From positions 1,171,904 through 1,235,903 of the forward strand of contig NC_044922.1 in the NCBI RefSeq assembly GCF_003576645.1: DNA of 64,000 nucleotides, written 5' to 3'. The position numbers were made by a program, and so were the translations under genes. The number at the start of each line of letters is the position of its first letter. The stretch's first letter is position 1. The notes beneath the pieces are model-generated. The model searched no databases, was not told the DNA's origin, and saw nothing but the letters and a program-made list of their open reading frames with translations. This stretch comes from Ipomoea triloba. Taxonomy: Eukaryota > Streptophyta > Magnoliopsida > Solanales > Convolvulaceae. Shown here one piece after another: positions 48,368-58,967 of this stretch.

Positions 48368-49742
48368 ATGGCACAATTGGGGGCTGCTGTGGTGGATGCA
48401 GATATGGAACAAGCTCCATCAAACACGGCCAGGAGACCTCGGATACTGCTAGCTGCAAGTGGGAGTGTTGCTGCGATCAAATTTGCGAACTTGTGCCATT
48501 GCTTTTCTGAATGGGCAGAAGTGAAGGCAGTTGCTTCAAAGGCTTCTCTGCACTTCATCGATAAAACTTCACTTCCAAAGGATGTGGTTCTGTACACAGA
48601 TGAGGATGAATGGTCAACTTGGAAGAGGATAGGTGATAGTGTGCTGCACATTGAGCTTCGTAGGTGGGCTGATATTATGGTCATTGCTCCTTTGTCGGCA
48701 AATACACTTGGCAAGGTAATATAAAGTTTTGATTTCCTTGTTGATATTTTTTTTTGAGCGATGAGGGAAATCTATAGCCACTACTTGAGTGCAGGGTGTG
48801 CACTAGTTAAATCCGTGGCCTTTGTGGTAAATGATCACAAGGAGGTAAACCTTCTTAGGTTGCTAAGAAGGCCAATAGGCGGGTGGGAGTCCAACTTGTA
48901 ATCTTGTGGTTGCAAGTCAACTGGCCAATTTGGCTGGGGTTGCCCCCAATATATCCTGATTTCATATGATAGAGATGATGTATGGCATAGCTTGTTAGTC
49001 AATTTGCTTGTATTGGTTAATGGCTAATAGACTACTAGAGTAATAGAGTGATTGATGGATCCTGCATCACTGAAGGTGTGATGAAGGTAGATCTGAGAAA
49101 CCATCTATCTGCTTTGAAAGAGGTTTCAAGGGCTTGAGTTCATGGCCTAATGGATCAAGGGATTAACACTTGGCCACTACTTCAAACCAAATATTTGTTC
49201 GAAGTAATTGAAACTAATAAGAATTTATTATCTTTAATCTGGTATGGGTTGGATTCTCCCCAACCAGGGCAGCCTGTGCTTGTGGTCATCCCTCGGGGAG
49301 AATCCCATCGTGCCCACTAAGGGTGGGCATTTGCTTGCCCCTCAAGGGTGTCCTGCTTTGTGTTGGTCCCTGGAGTGAGATTTGAGATTGAGATATCTGA
49401 ACTGTCTACATGGTTCTAACATCATATATTACTGGCGTCATATTGCAGATTGCTGGTGGATTGTGCGATAACCTGTTGACATGCATTGTGCGGGCATGGG
49501 ACTATAACAAGCCACTTTTTGTGGCACCAGCCATGAATACATTCATGTGGACTAATCCTTTCACTGAAAGACATCTTATGGCTATTGATGAGCTCGGAAT
49601 TTCTCTTATCCCACCAGTATCCAAGAGACTAGCTTGTGGAGATTATGGGAATGGAGCAATGGCTGAACCTTCTCTCATCTTTACAACCGTAAGACTCTTA
49701 TTTGAGTCCCGCGCACAATCCGGTAGCGGCAACTCTGGATGA
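48368..49742 (+). CDS. HAL3: Phosphopantothenoylcysteine decarboxylase, HAL3 family (213 aa)
   Basis: Exons 48368-48715 and 49449-49742, phase 0. This flavoprotein removes CO2 from 4'-phosphopantothenoylcysteine, the third committed step of coenzyme A synthesis. Visible landmarks are the FMN-binding start RILLAASGSVAAIK (residues 25-38), the catalytic His94 in VLHIELRRWAD, the PAMNTFMW motif (143-150, substrate-binding Asn146), and Cys179 in LACGDYGNGAM on the flap over the active site. These match His90, Asn142 and Cys175 of Arabidopsis HAL3a with a constant offset of four. Length is normal. HAL3 was also named for salt tolerance when overexpressed. The 733-bp intron holds a reversed SINE. 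Confidence 0.95.
48748..48955 (-). mobile_element. SINE (family 1) in the HAL3 intron
   Basis: Starts after a T-run with ATAGCCACTACTTGAGTGCA, contains CACAAGGAGGTAAACC, and ends in the tRNA-like head: the reversed B box GGGAGTCCAACTTGTAATCT and GGCCAATTTGGCTGGGGTTG. Read on the minus strand, this matches 9570-9845. Confidence 0.7.
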
Positions 49743-50493
49743 ACATGAGAACATCTAATGTTCATACTACAAGTCACAAACGCTTTCTGAGAATGAAGCT
49801 TTTGGATCATGATATGCAAACCGAGCATTTTACCATTGTCTTCTAGTTAGTCGGTGTGTTCAAAATTTGTAGGTTTTAGAATTTAGACTACTGATGTTTA
49901 CTTTAGATTTGGTATAACAGCAGGGCAAGTGAACTTATTGACTCTTATTTTCTACACTCCTAAGGGATATAAGAAAATCTAGCTGCCTCAAATGATGCTT
50001 ATTTCTACATATGTAAGGAGTACTGTAATATTATTGAACAAAAGTTTAAAAATCTTTAACCAGCCTTGATTTGTTTGCTTAAGCCTTAAGTGAATTGTTT
50101 TTACCAACTATTCTGTATATAACATATATATAAATGTGTACTTTCATTAAAGCTTGGTCCCCACCTTCTTGGCTGCTATATATTATTTGTTAAAATTGCG
50201 TGTTTGGAACATTAGTGTACACATAGAAGAACATGACATGTGCTCTCCAACCAACACAGTTATTTTAAAAAAGTACACATTTTAAATAATGTCTTACATC
50301 AATTTCCAGTGAGAGTTTAAGAAACTTAGAAGGCAATTTAAAAAATCAATCCTTTGTGTCTAAGGGTCAAATACCAACTGTACAATCTGTATATATTTAT
50401 ATATGCATATACACGTGTATACATATAGATAAACTGTTCCTGAAACCCAAGAACTCCTTTCCTCTTTTACATGTGGATGATCTTTTTCTGGCA
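49743..50493. other. HAL3 3' UTR, spacer and LPAT leader
   Basis: No gene. An A+T-rich spacer with a TATAAATGTG box near 50132 and a run of TATA-like boxes at 50390-50430, which may belong to the next gene's promoter. Confidence 0.4.
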
Positions 50494-53419
50494 ATGGCCA
50501 TTGCCACTGTTGTTATTCTCCCTCTCGGCTTGCTTTTCATTATCTCTGGCCTCACTGTCAACGTCTTTCAGGTACTTCTACATACATGATACATATAAAC
50601 ACACACACAACACACATATTTACTTGCATGTACTTTTCATTCTTTGACACACAGAGACAAGTATTTAGATGCGTTCTTTTCTTCTTAGTTTCTATAAAGG
50701 TTTGTTCTTTCTGTTCTTTTAGCAGTTTGTTGTTCTGGGATTTCTTTGCATTTGTATGTTCTTTTACTTTTCTTGCCTACTTAGACTTGCTACTTTTTTT
50801 TTTTTTAATATTTTCTTGGCATTTGGTATTCACCTTTTTAATCTATGCTATTCAGATTCACGTGGGACCTAGCATTTGTCTGTTATTTGAAAGAATTTCA
50901 AATGCCTGATACTGTATATACGTGTGCATGTGAGAGTTTTTGCCAGAATGATCTTATTCAATTTTTTGAAATTATTGCACTCCCAGGCTCTTCTCTTTGT
51001 TCTAGTGCGTCCAATCTCAAAGTCGATATACAGAAGGATCAACAAAGAAGTCACAGAGTTATTGTGGATGCAGTTTGTTTGGCTATTTGACTGGTGGGCA
51101 AATATTAAGGTGTTGGGAGACTATATATATATAATGTTTTTCTTGTTTTTCAGTTTAATTTCAGTTGCAGCAACGGAAATCTCACTCGAGATGTGATGGT
51201 TTATGAATTACTGACAGGTTGAGCTGTACATAGATCCAGAAACTTATGAATTACTGGGTAAGGAATCTCGGCTCTTGCATAAATGTGGTATTATATTCCT
51301 TTCAAACATAAAGATTTACCAACTAAGTACTTTCAGGTAAAGAGAACGCGGTTATTATTTCTAACCACAGAAGTGACATTGATTGGCTTGTTGAATTTAT
51401 CCTCGCTCAGGTGTTTATCTACTCCAAGCTGATTCGGTTTTGCAATTTCGTTTTCGATCCATAGCATTAATCTCACGATCAAATACTTGCTAAAAAATTT
51501 CCTTGTATATAATGCTGAAAGAATCTTTAGGCCATCATTACTCACATGCTTGCTCTTTCATATGCTAGTTGCAATGGCGTGAGATATATCTGTGCTATGT
51601 TATTTATATATCATTGCGGGTTCTGTTATTGACTTATTACTGATAATTCAACGACAGCGAGCTGGTTGCCTTGGGAACACTCTAGCTCTAGCAAAGAAAC
51701 CGTTATTTTATATCCCAGTAAGTTTCTTAATGCTCGTAATTCTCTCTTTCCAGTTCAGGCCCAACGAAACTATTCTTCTTTTGAAGATTTAAATTTGATA
51801 GTTTAAGTTGTCAGACCGTTGATGAAACATATAGGAGATTTGGAGGTAAATCATTTAATGTCTATGCAGATTTTGGGATGGTCGATGTGGTTTGCTGGTT
51901 TTATTGTCATTGAAGGAAACTGGGCAAAGGATGAAAGAAAACTGCAGGTGTGTTCAAATTGTTCTGCAATATTTTTCGGTGTTAGGACCTCTCTGCAATG
52001 CATTTGTTGCATTTATTTCGTTCTTCTATTGTCTCTTACTGCAGTCAGGTTTCAAAGAGCTAAACGATTTCCAAAAACCATTTTGGTTGGTCGTTTTCTT
52101 AGAAGGCACTCGTTTTACCCGGGAAAATCTTTTAGCAGCGCAAGAGTATGCTGCTTCGGCTGGATTGCCAGTCCCAAAGAACGTTTTGATTCCTCGTACC
52201 AAGGTATGTATATATAATGGCTTTTAGCTAACTAGTAAAACTGAATTCGAATTCGAGTTATGTATTTAGTTATTTACCTGTTCTTGTATTTCTGCAGGGC
52301 TTTGTTACAACAGTAAGCCATTTACGCACATTCGTTCCTGCAATTTACGACCTGACAGTAGCCATTCCAAAAACCGAGGAGCAGCCAACAATGTTAAGAA
52401 TCTTCCGAAGGCATTCTTCTGTTGTAAGTAAGCAAAACATTTTCAGCGTTTCTGGGTAGTGAGAAAGCGGGTAGTTAATAAGTAACGATTTCTTTTGTTG
52501 CCCGGTTTGATGCCATTACTGTGCTCAGATGATTTGAGTTGTTAAGATGTTTCATTTGCAGGTTCATGTCCACATTCAGCGCCATCTGATGCAGGATTTG
52601 CCCGAATCAGGGAGTGGCATATCACAGTGGTGCAAAGATGTTTTCGTGGAAAAAGTAATAAATCATATAGTCCTTTTTTCGTGTCTTGATCACTCCATTA
52701 TCATAGCGGGGTTTCATTCATGCGTCGAGCTCAATCTTGATTCTCTTGTGTTGGTTCAGGATGCGCTGTTGGAGCAACATCTCGCCATAGGCAAATTCAC
52801 TGACAAACAATGCCATGACATTGGCAGACCAAGAAAATCCTTGCTGGTAAGCCATAGCTTAGCCACACCGCCTTCTTTACTTCAACCGTATTGTTGCAGT
52901 AAGCGCTAGGCGCTAGTCGAGTGGTAGCGGAGCGCCTAATATATATATATATATATAATGAAAAAAATTAACAAGACCGAACCAATAGGATTAACTTGGT
53001 TAACTTGATCGAAATGAACGAGTTAACTCAGCCAAGTTAGGCACTAGATGTCTGCCTAGGCGGCCGAGTCGGCCGAATTAGGCGCTAGCTAGGCGGGCGC
53101 CTAGGAGGGGAATCGCCATGATCTATGAGCGCGTAGCGCCTAGACTGATTTTTGCAACAGTTAAATAATAAACTTGCAGTCTCGTTCTTAAATCTGGTCA
53201 CAGGTTTTCGTCGTTTGGTCCTGTCTGGTTCTGCTTGGCATCGTGGCGTTCTTCGTATGGTGCCCGTTGTCGTGGGGAGAGGCTGCACTCTGCGCGGTTT
53301 TCTTGGTCGTCGCCATGATTTTTATGCGAGTTCTCATCTTAACATCGCAATCTGATTGTTCCTCCACTTTCAAAGCTGCATTCAAGCGCAACAATGGTGA
53401 ATGTCTTCTTCCAAGATGA
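50494..53419 (+). CDS. LPAT2: 1-acyl-sn-glycerol-3-phosphate acyltransferase, LPAT2/3-like (377 aa)
   Basis: Exons: 50494-50571, 50987-51109, 51218-51257, 51337-51410, 51658-51717, 51870-51947, 52045-52203, 52298-52423, 52562-52654, 52760-52846, 53204-53419. Phases close to 377 residues. It starts with a membrane segment ([19 protein letters not shown]), then the acyltransferase motifs NHRSDIDW (His91-x4-Asp96, the catalytic pair), FLEGTR (169-174, phosphate binding) and NVLIPRTKG (near 200). The conserved [14 protein letters not shown] stretch follows, and two hydrophobic segments fill the last exon. The enzyme acylates lysophosphatidic acid to phosphatidic acid in the ER, feeding phospholipid and oil synthesis. 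The C-terminal tail is about 10 residues shorter than in Arabidopsis LPAT2. LPAT2 versus LPAT3 is not settled. Confidence 0.92.
52900..53145. mobile_element. G+C-rich TIR element in LPAT intron 10
   Basis: AAGCGCTAGGCGCTAGTCGA at the left and GCGCGTAGCGCCTAGACTGA at the right are imperfect inverted repeats. Inside lie a (TA)n run and further CTAGGCGGCCGAGTCGGCC and GGCGCTAGCTAGGCGGGCGC palindromes. No coding capacity. Superfamily unknown. Confidence 0.55.
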
Positions 53420-54479
53420 CAGTAGCAGAAAGATTGCAGGGTTTATGTTCTCAGATGTCCACCATTGATTTTGTTGTTTGTCTCATAAATCATACAAACA
53501 TTAGTTGTTTCACTAAAATAGAATGTCCTTAACTTTAGAAAGGAAGGGAAAAGAGGTTGTCAGGTTCAGATCAAACATGATGAATACTAATATTGGTTAA
53601 TACAATCTGCTCTTTTTATATGTGCATCATATCAAAGAGTATTGTCCCAAGTCCTTTCTCTTAAAAAGAGTTGAACTTTACAAGCCCAACTCGAACTGAA
53701 TCCAGATTTGTTTGTTTGTTTGTTTTTTTTTTTTGGTAATTTGAAACTTGAACCGAATCCAGATTAGTTTTTCGTAATTTGAAAAGATTAAATTAGTTAG
53801 AGTGTAATATGATTATCATACTAAACTAATAATTAATAACAAAAAACTATTGCAAAATTACAATAACATATGGCAAATACTTGCTATGTCTTTCTTATAA
53901 TATAATATTTCTAATTCAAAATCCTAAAGACTCAATGATTAAAAAATTTTAAAAATCCCTCAAATATCCACATGGCTACTTGGTTGCCTTTCATGGAATC
54001 CAATTGCAGCAGGCAATGACTGTGTTAATATTATAAAAATTTGTATGAGCTCACAAATCCAGTTCTATAATTACGCTAAAAATTATAATTAATATTGTGA
54101 ATTTTATATTTATATAGTAGTTAATAATCGAATAACTTTCTAAATACATTCATCTTTTTAAATAGTTGATTCATGTGAGTTTGAAACTTCGAGATAAAAG
54201 AATCAATGTTAAGAACAATTCAGTATCTTTAATTATAATTTGACAATATCTCAAATTCTATAGAATTTAACATAACTATCAAAAGTGATCAACCGGCCTG
54301 TGGCCAAGTATTAATCAAATAAGACACTTTCATTGCCTGGGAATTCACTCCCACCTCCACGCTAATCTGCATTGATGACTTCTTCCCAAGAAACCCACAG
54401 AACACACCCATCAAGCCATGAACATTTCAATCTTTTATTAAACAAATACCTTTCCAAAATCTCAGTTTCAATTCATAGC
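53420..54479. other. Gene-free spacer
   Basis: A+T-rich, no ORF or element recognised, apart from the LPAT 3' UTR at the start. Confidence 0.45.
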
Positions 54480-54486
54480 TATAAAA
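54480..54486 (+). promoter_or_regulatory. TATA box of the first extensin gene
   Basis: TATAAAA lies 151 bp before the ATG used here. An initiation site about 30 bp downstream (near 54512) leaves the ATG at 54499 outside the transcript. Confidence 0.6.
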
Positions 54487-54630
54487 GCAGCTAGAGAAAT
54501 GGGTTCTCTCTGTACACTCACAACCACCATTTCTCTTTCTCATCTTCTCCGGCTAATTAATTAAGTAATTGTAACAGCTCATCATAAGCTTTATACTTTC
54601 CGGCAGACCATTTGCAGGAAATGGCCACTT

Positions 54631-55355
54631 ATGATCGTTTTAGTCTTGGCTGCATTTGTGGAGTTCACAAATGTGGTTATTGCAGCTGGCGGTTCTCAGC
54701 CGTATTTTTATGCATCGCCGCCCCCTCCTCCGCCGTATGGTTACAAGTCTCCGCCTTCGCCGGCGGCGAATGACGGCTATTCGCCGGCTCCGGCTCCGGT
54801 GAGTTTGCCACCGTCTTATAATGGGTGGTCGCCGGTTCCATCGCCGCCAGGTCCTATAAGTGCACCGCCGTACTATTATGAGCTTCCTCCGTCTTACCGG
54901 TGGCCGTCAACTCGGCCACCGGCCCCGTCACCACCACCCCCACCTCCGCCTTATTATTACTATAATTCTCCGCCTCCACCTCCTCTTTATCAATACAAGT
55001 CTCCCCCGCCACCTTCACAGTTGCCTCCACCACCTTACTACTATAATTCTCCGCCCCCTCCACCTTATCAATATAAATCTCCTCCTCCACCTTATTACTA
55101 TAATTCTCCGCCCCCTCCATCCCCGTGTCGTCTCCCCCGCCCTCTCCACCTTATCAATATAAATCTCCTCCGCCACCTTCACCATCACCACCTCCGCCCT
55201 CTCCACCTTATCAATATAAATCTCCTCCACCACCTTCGCCGTCACCTCCTCCACCTTATTATTACTACAACTCCCCGCCACCTCCTTATTTCTATAGTTC
55301 ACCTCCGCCTCCACCCGTATACTACTATAAATCACCACCACCACCCTACTACTAG
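54631..55355 (+). pseudogene. Extensin-like cell-wall protein with a broken reading frame
   Basis: From ATG 54631 a signal peptide (MIVLVLAAFVEFTNVVIAAG) leads into SPPPP/YYY modules such as YQYKSPPPP and YYYNSPPPP, the Tyr-rich, hydroxyproline-bound pattern of crosslinking extensins. Near 55125 the frame breaks: the reading turns into non-extensin residues, while the next frame from about 55128 continues with SPPPSPPYQYKSPPPP to a natural end YYYKSPPPPYY and a TAG at 55353-55355. A second problem sits at the start: the better-placed ATG at 54621 (GAAATGG) is out of frame with the signal peptide by one base. Either this copy is a young pseudogene or the sequence has errors. About 240 residues overall. 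Confidence 0.7.
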
Positions 55356-56473
55356 GTTCATCTTAATTGGGAAAGAAACAAAGCAATTCCAACTTCAATT
55401 CAATTCTTCCTCTTTAATTTCAACTTTGCATGTTGTTTCATTTCATTTGTACTTTGTAACGTTGAGTTGTTCATTATTATTATTGTGTAATTCTATTTGA
55501 GAATATATATTTATTAAATTATTGCATTTATCTCACATCATTTCTTTATAATTTAATTTTGAACCCTAAACTATACTTAAGCGTCTCTCATTGAATTGCT
55601 CCGCCCTTGAAACGGATTTAAGAAGTGAAAGAGGTAAATCTCGAAACGTGTCTCAAGTCCAAATGTCAACATTTCTTAAAGATACCAAGTATGGATCACT
55701 ACCTCCATCTCATGTTACTGTTTTAGTTTGATTAACAAGATTTGATTTAAATTATTTATAATTATGTGTCTTGGTTAATAAGACTACTTATAATATTTAC
55801 AATATAAAATGCTACTAGTCAAAGGTTTTGTTTGCTGGGAAGTAGGGATGAAAATTTTACCCGAATCTGAATTCCCCATCCTCAGTGTGTATATATTGAC
55901 ATTAAGAACTTAAGATTTAATTAACACTAAAAAATTTAATTAGGGTGTGTTTTGTTCGCACAAGGGAATCAGAGTCGGAATTGAAATCAAATACTTGGTA
56001 TTAGTAATGAATCGTATTTTGCATGTTTGATAGTATGGTGAAATTGAAATGATTACCAATATTGATACGCAGTTATATTAAATTATTTAGAGGCTTGTAC
56101 TTCTACTAGTTGACTGGCCGCCGAGGGGGTGTTGGATAGGTCATTTTTTGTCTTAGATATTCATTCAAATAATTGAATTTGTTCATTGGATAAAAAATGA
56201 AATTTATTCCATTTGTGTACTCGCTGTATGAAGATAAAGACAAGACAGATTACCCAAGTATCTCGTGACAATATATCCAAATAGCAAAGATTCAAGACCC
56301 AATTATTCAAAGAAAACATTGTTGAAGAATATGCTTAAACGAAGTTAAAACACTCTTTTATTCATATCAATTATGAAAGTACATACACTTGTATATCAAG
56401 GAGCATTATAGATTATGCATGTGAAACAACAACTTCTTGATATATATTTTGAAAATGGAAATCAGTGACTATT
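55356..56473. repeat. Spacer between the convergent extensins, with MITE fragments
   Basis: At 55943-56110, GGGTGTGTTTTGTTCGCACA and ATCAAATACTTGGTA match the element at 61379 onward. At 55700-55800 a weak Stowaway-like region (TACCTCCATCTCATGTTACT, TTGATTAACAAGATTTGA) may be a decayed relative of the 1-kb MITE. Confidence 0.45.
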
Positions 56474-58909
56474 TTAGTAATGGCGGTGTGGAGGGGGTGG
56501 TGGTGGAGATTTATAATAGTAGTGATGAGGAGGAGAGGGTGACGGTGGTGGAGGTGATTTGTAATAGTAAGGGGGTGGGGGTGATGGAGATGGTGGAGGT
56601 GGAGATTTATAATGGTAAGGAGGATGTGGAGACTTTTTAGGTGGTGGAGGAGAATTATAGTAGTATGGTGGCGGAGGAGATGGAGACGGTGGTGGGGGAG
56701 ACTTGTAATAGTATGGGGGTGGAGGTGATGGTGATGGAGGGGGTGGTGATTTGTAGTAGTATGGTGGGCGTGGAGATTTTTTAGGTGGTGGTGGAGAACT
56801 ATAGTAATAAGGCGGTGGTGGAGATTTCTTAGGTGGTGGAGGAGGAGACTTGTAGTAATACGGGGGCGGTGGAGATTTCTTTGGTGGAGGAGGAGACTTG
56901 TAGTAATACGGGGGTGGTGGAGATTTTTTAGGTGGAGGAGGAGACTTGTAGTAATACGGCGACGGTAGAGATTTTTTAGGTGGTGGAGGAGGAGACTTGT
57001 AGTAGTACGGCGGTGAGGGAGATTTTTTAGGTGGTGGAGGGGGAGACTTGTAGTAATACGGTGGTGGTGGAGATTTCTTAGGTGGGGGAGGAGACTTGTA
57101 GTAATACGGCGGCGGTGGAGATTTCTTAGGTGGTGGAGGAGACTTGTAGTAATACGGTGGTGGTGGAGATTTTTTAGGTGGAGGAGGAGACTTGTAGTAA
57201 TATGGTGGTGGTGGAGATTTTTTAGGTGGTGGAGGAGGAGACTTGTAGTAATATGGGGGTGGTGGAGATTTTTTAGGTGGAGGAGGAGACTTGTAGTAAT
57301 ATGGGGGTGGTGGAGATTTTTTAGGTGGAGGAGGAGACTTGTAGTAATATGGGGGTGGTGGAGATTTTTTAGGTGGAGGAGGAGACTTGTAGTAATATGG
57401 GGGTGGTGGAGATTTTTTAGGTGGAGGAGGAGACTTGTAGTAATATGGGGGTGGTGGAGATTTTTTAGGTGGAGGAGGAGACTTGTAGTAATATGGGGGT
57501 GGTGGAGATTTTTTAGGTGGAGGAGGAGACTTGTAGTAATATGGGGGTGGTGGAGATTTTTTAGGTGGAGGAGGAGACTTGTAGTAATATGGGGGTGGTG
57601 GAGATTTTTTAGGTGGAGGAGGAGACTTGTAGTAATATGGGGGTGGTGGAGATTTTTTAGGTGGAGGAGGAGACTTGTAGTAATATGGGGGTGGTGGAGA
57701 TTTTTTAGGTGGAGGAGGAGACTTGTAGTAATATGGGGGTGGTGGAGATTTTTTAGGTGGAGGAGGAGACTTGTAGTAATATGGGGGTGGTGGAGATTTT
57801 TTAGGTGGAGGAGGAGACTTGTAGTAATATGGGGGTGGTGGAGATTTTTTAGGTGGAGGAGGAGACTTGTAGTAATATGGGGGTGGTGGAGATTTTTTAG
57901 GTGGAGGAGGAGACTTGTAGTAATATGGGGGTGGTGGAGATTTTTTAGGTGGAGGAGGAGACTTGTAGTAATATGGGGGTGGTGGAGATTTTTTAGGTGG
58001 AGGAGGAGACTTGTAGTAATATGGGGGTGGTGGAGATTTTTTAGGTGGAGGAGGAGACTTGTAGTAATATGGGGGTGGTGGAGATTTTTTAGGTGGAGGA
58101 GGAGACTTGTAGTAATATGGGGGTGGTGGAGATTTTTTAGGTGGAGGAGGAGACTTGTAGTAATATGGGGGTGGTGGAGATTTTTTAGGTGGAGGAGGAG
58201 ACTTGTAGTAATATGGGGGTGGTGGAGATTTTTTAGGTGGAGGAGGAGACTTGTAGTAATATGGGGGTGGTGGAGATTTTTTAGGTGGAGGAGGAGACTT
58301 GTAGTAATATGGGGGTGGTGGAGATTTTTTAGGTGGAGGAGGAGACTTGTAGTAATATGGGGGTGGTGGAGATTTTTTAGGTGGAGGAGGAGACTTGTAG
58401 TAATATGGGGGTGGTGGAGATTTTTTAGGTGGAGGAGGAGACTTGTAGTAATATGGGGGTGGTGGAGATTTTTTAGGTGGAGGAGGAGACTTGTAGTAAT
58501 ATGGGGGTGGTGGAGATTTTTTAGGTGGAGGAGGAGACTTGTAGTAATATGGGGGTGGTGGAGATTTTTTAGGTGGAGGAGGAGACTTGTAGTAATACGG
58601 TGGTGGTGGAGATTTTTTAGGTGGAGGAGGAGACTTGTAGTAATACGGCGGTGGTGGAGATTTCTTAGGTGGAGGAGGAGACTTGTAGTAATACGGCAGC
58701 GGTGGAGATTTCTTAGGTGGAGGAGGAGACTTGTAGTAATACGGTGGGGGTGGCGACTTGTAATAGTAAACCGGATCGACGTGCTTTGGCGGTGGGGGTG
58801 ATGCATAAATGTAAGGCTTGGAATCCTCAGCTACACAAGAAGCTAGCAAGCAAAGAGCTAAAGCAAATGCAAGTTGAGGCCATTGCCTCAACTCCTTATG
58901 AGTCACCAT
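56474..58909 (-). CDS. Extensin with a homogenised 16-residue repeat (811 aa)
   Basis: A single uninterrupted exon. The start at 58909 is preferred over an in-frame ATG at 58939, because the TATA box at 58967-58959 places transcription initiation near the latter. Signal peptide: QLAFALALCLLASCVA, followed by EDSKPYIYASPPPP. The body is a long run of YYYKSPPPPKKSPPPP, with variants at both edges, and the last 130 residues switch to SPPPPSPSPPPPYYYK modules. The SPPPP blocks are targets for prolyl hydroxylation and arabinosylation; the YYY triplets can form isodityrosine-type crosslinks in the wall; paired Lys can bind pectin. It sits tail to tail with the other extensin, 1.1 kb away. The extreme regularity makes the true repeat number uncertain. 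Confidence 0.92.
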   Translation of the reverse strand: MVTHKELRQWPQLAFALALCLLASCVAEDSKPYIYASPPPPKHVDPVYYYKSPPPPYYYKSPPPPKKSPPLPYYYKSPPPPKKSPPPPYYYKSPPPPKKSPPPPYYYKSPPPPKKSPPPPYYYKSPPPPKKSPPPPYYYKSPPPPKKSPPPPYYYKSPPPPKKSPPPPYYYKSPPPPKKSPPPPYYYKSPPPPKKSPPPPYYYKSPPPPKKSPPPPYYYKSPPPPKKSPPPPYYYKSPPPPKKSPPPPYYYKSPPPPKKSPPPPYYYKSPPPPKKSPPPPYYYKSPPPPKKSPPPPYYYKSPPPPKKSPPPPYYYKSPPPPKKSPPPPYYYKSPPPPKKSPPPPYYYKSPPPPKKSPPPPYYYKSPPPPKKSPPPPYYYKSPPPPKKSPPPPYYYKSPPPPKKSPPPPYYYKSPPPPKKSPPPPYYYKSPPPPKKSPPPPYYYKSPPPPKKSPPPPYYYKSPPPPKKSPPPPYYYKSPPPPKKSPPPPYYYKSPPPPKKSPPPPYYYKSPPPPKKSPPPPYYYKSPPPPKKSPPPPYYYKSPPPPKKSPPPPYYYKSPPPPPKKSPPPPYYYKSPPPPKKSPPPPYYYKSPPPPKKSPPPPYYYKSPPPPKKSPPPPYYYKSPPPPPKKSPSPPYYYKSPPPPPKKSLPSPYYYKSPPPPKKSPPPPYYYKSPPPPKKSPPPPYYYKSPPPPPKKSPPPPYYYSSPPPPKKSPRPPYYYKSPPPPSPSPPPPYYYKSPPPPSPSPPPPYYYNSPPPPKKSPHPPYHYKSPPPPSPSPPPPYYYKSPPPPSPSPPHHYYYKSPPPPPPHRHY
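57251..58594 (-). repeat. 48-bp tandem array, 28 near-identical units
   Basis: Units start at 57251 and recur every 48 bp to 58547; line-to-line comparison shows a perfect 240-bp (5-unit) periodicity. Within this block even third codon positions agree, while units outside it vary (ATACGG, GGCGGTGG, extra GGTGG). Confidence 0.95.
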
Positions 58910-58958
58910 ACTTTTGCAAATGTTTGTGTTGTAGTACACTCAAATGAGGAATTAGGCC

Positions 58959-58967
58959 TATTTATAG
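58959..58967 (-). promoter_or_regulatory. TATA box of the repeat extensin
   Basis: CTATAAATA on the minus strand, 50 bp before the chosen ATG. Its position decides between the two possible start codons. Confidence 0.65.

Noticed and set aside
55700..55800. Third Stowaway MITE
   Set aside because: Similarity to the 1-kb and 29.5-kb copies is weak and no right-hand inverted repeat was found.
57251..58594. Regular repeats resembling a CRISPR-like array
   Set aside because: Units are contiguous with no unique spacers and encode an extensin in a plant genome.
56413..58806. A second long open frame through the extensin array (797 codons of His/Leu/Thr-rich repeats)
   Set aside because: The 48-bp unit is a multiple of three, so any frame free of stops in one unit stays open throughout. 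It lacks a signal peptide and family, and overlaps the real extensin.
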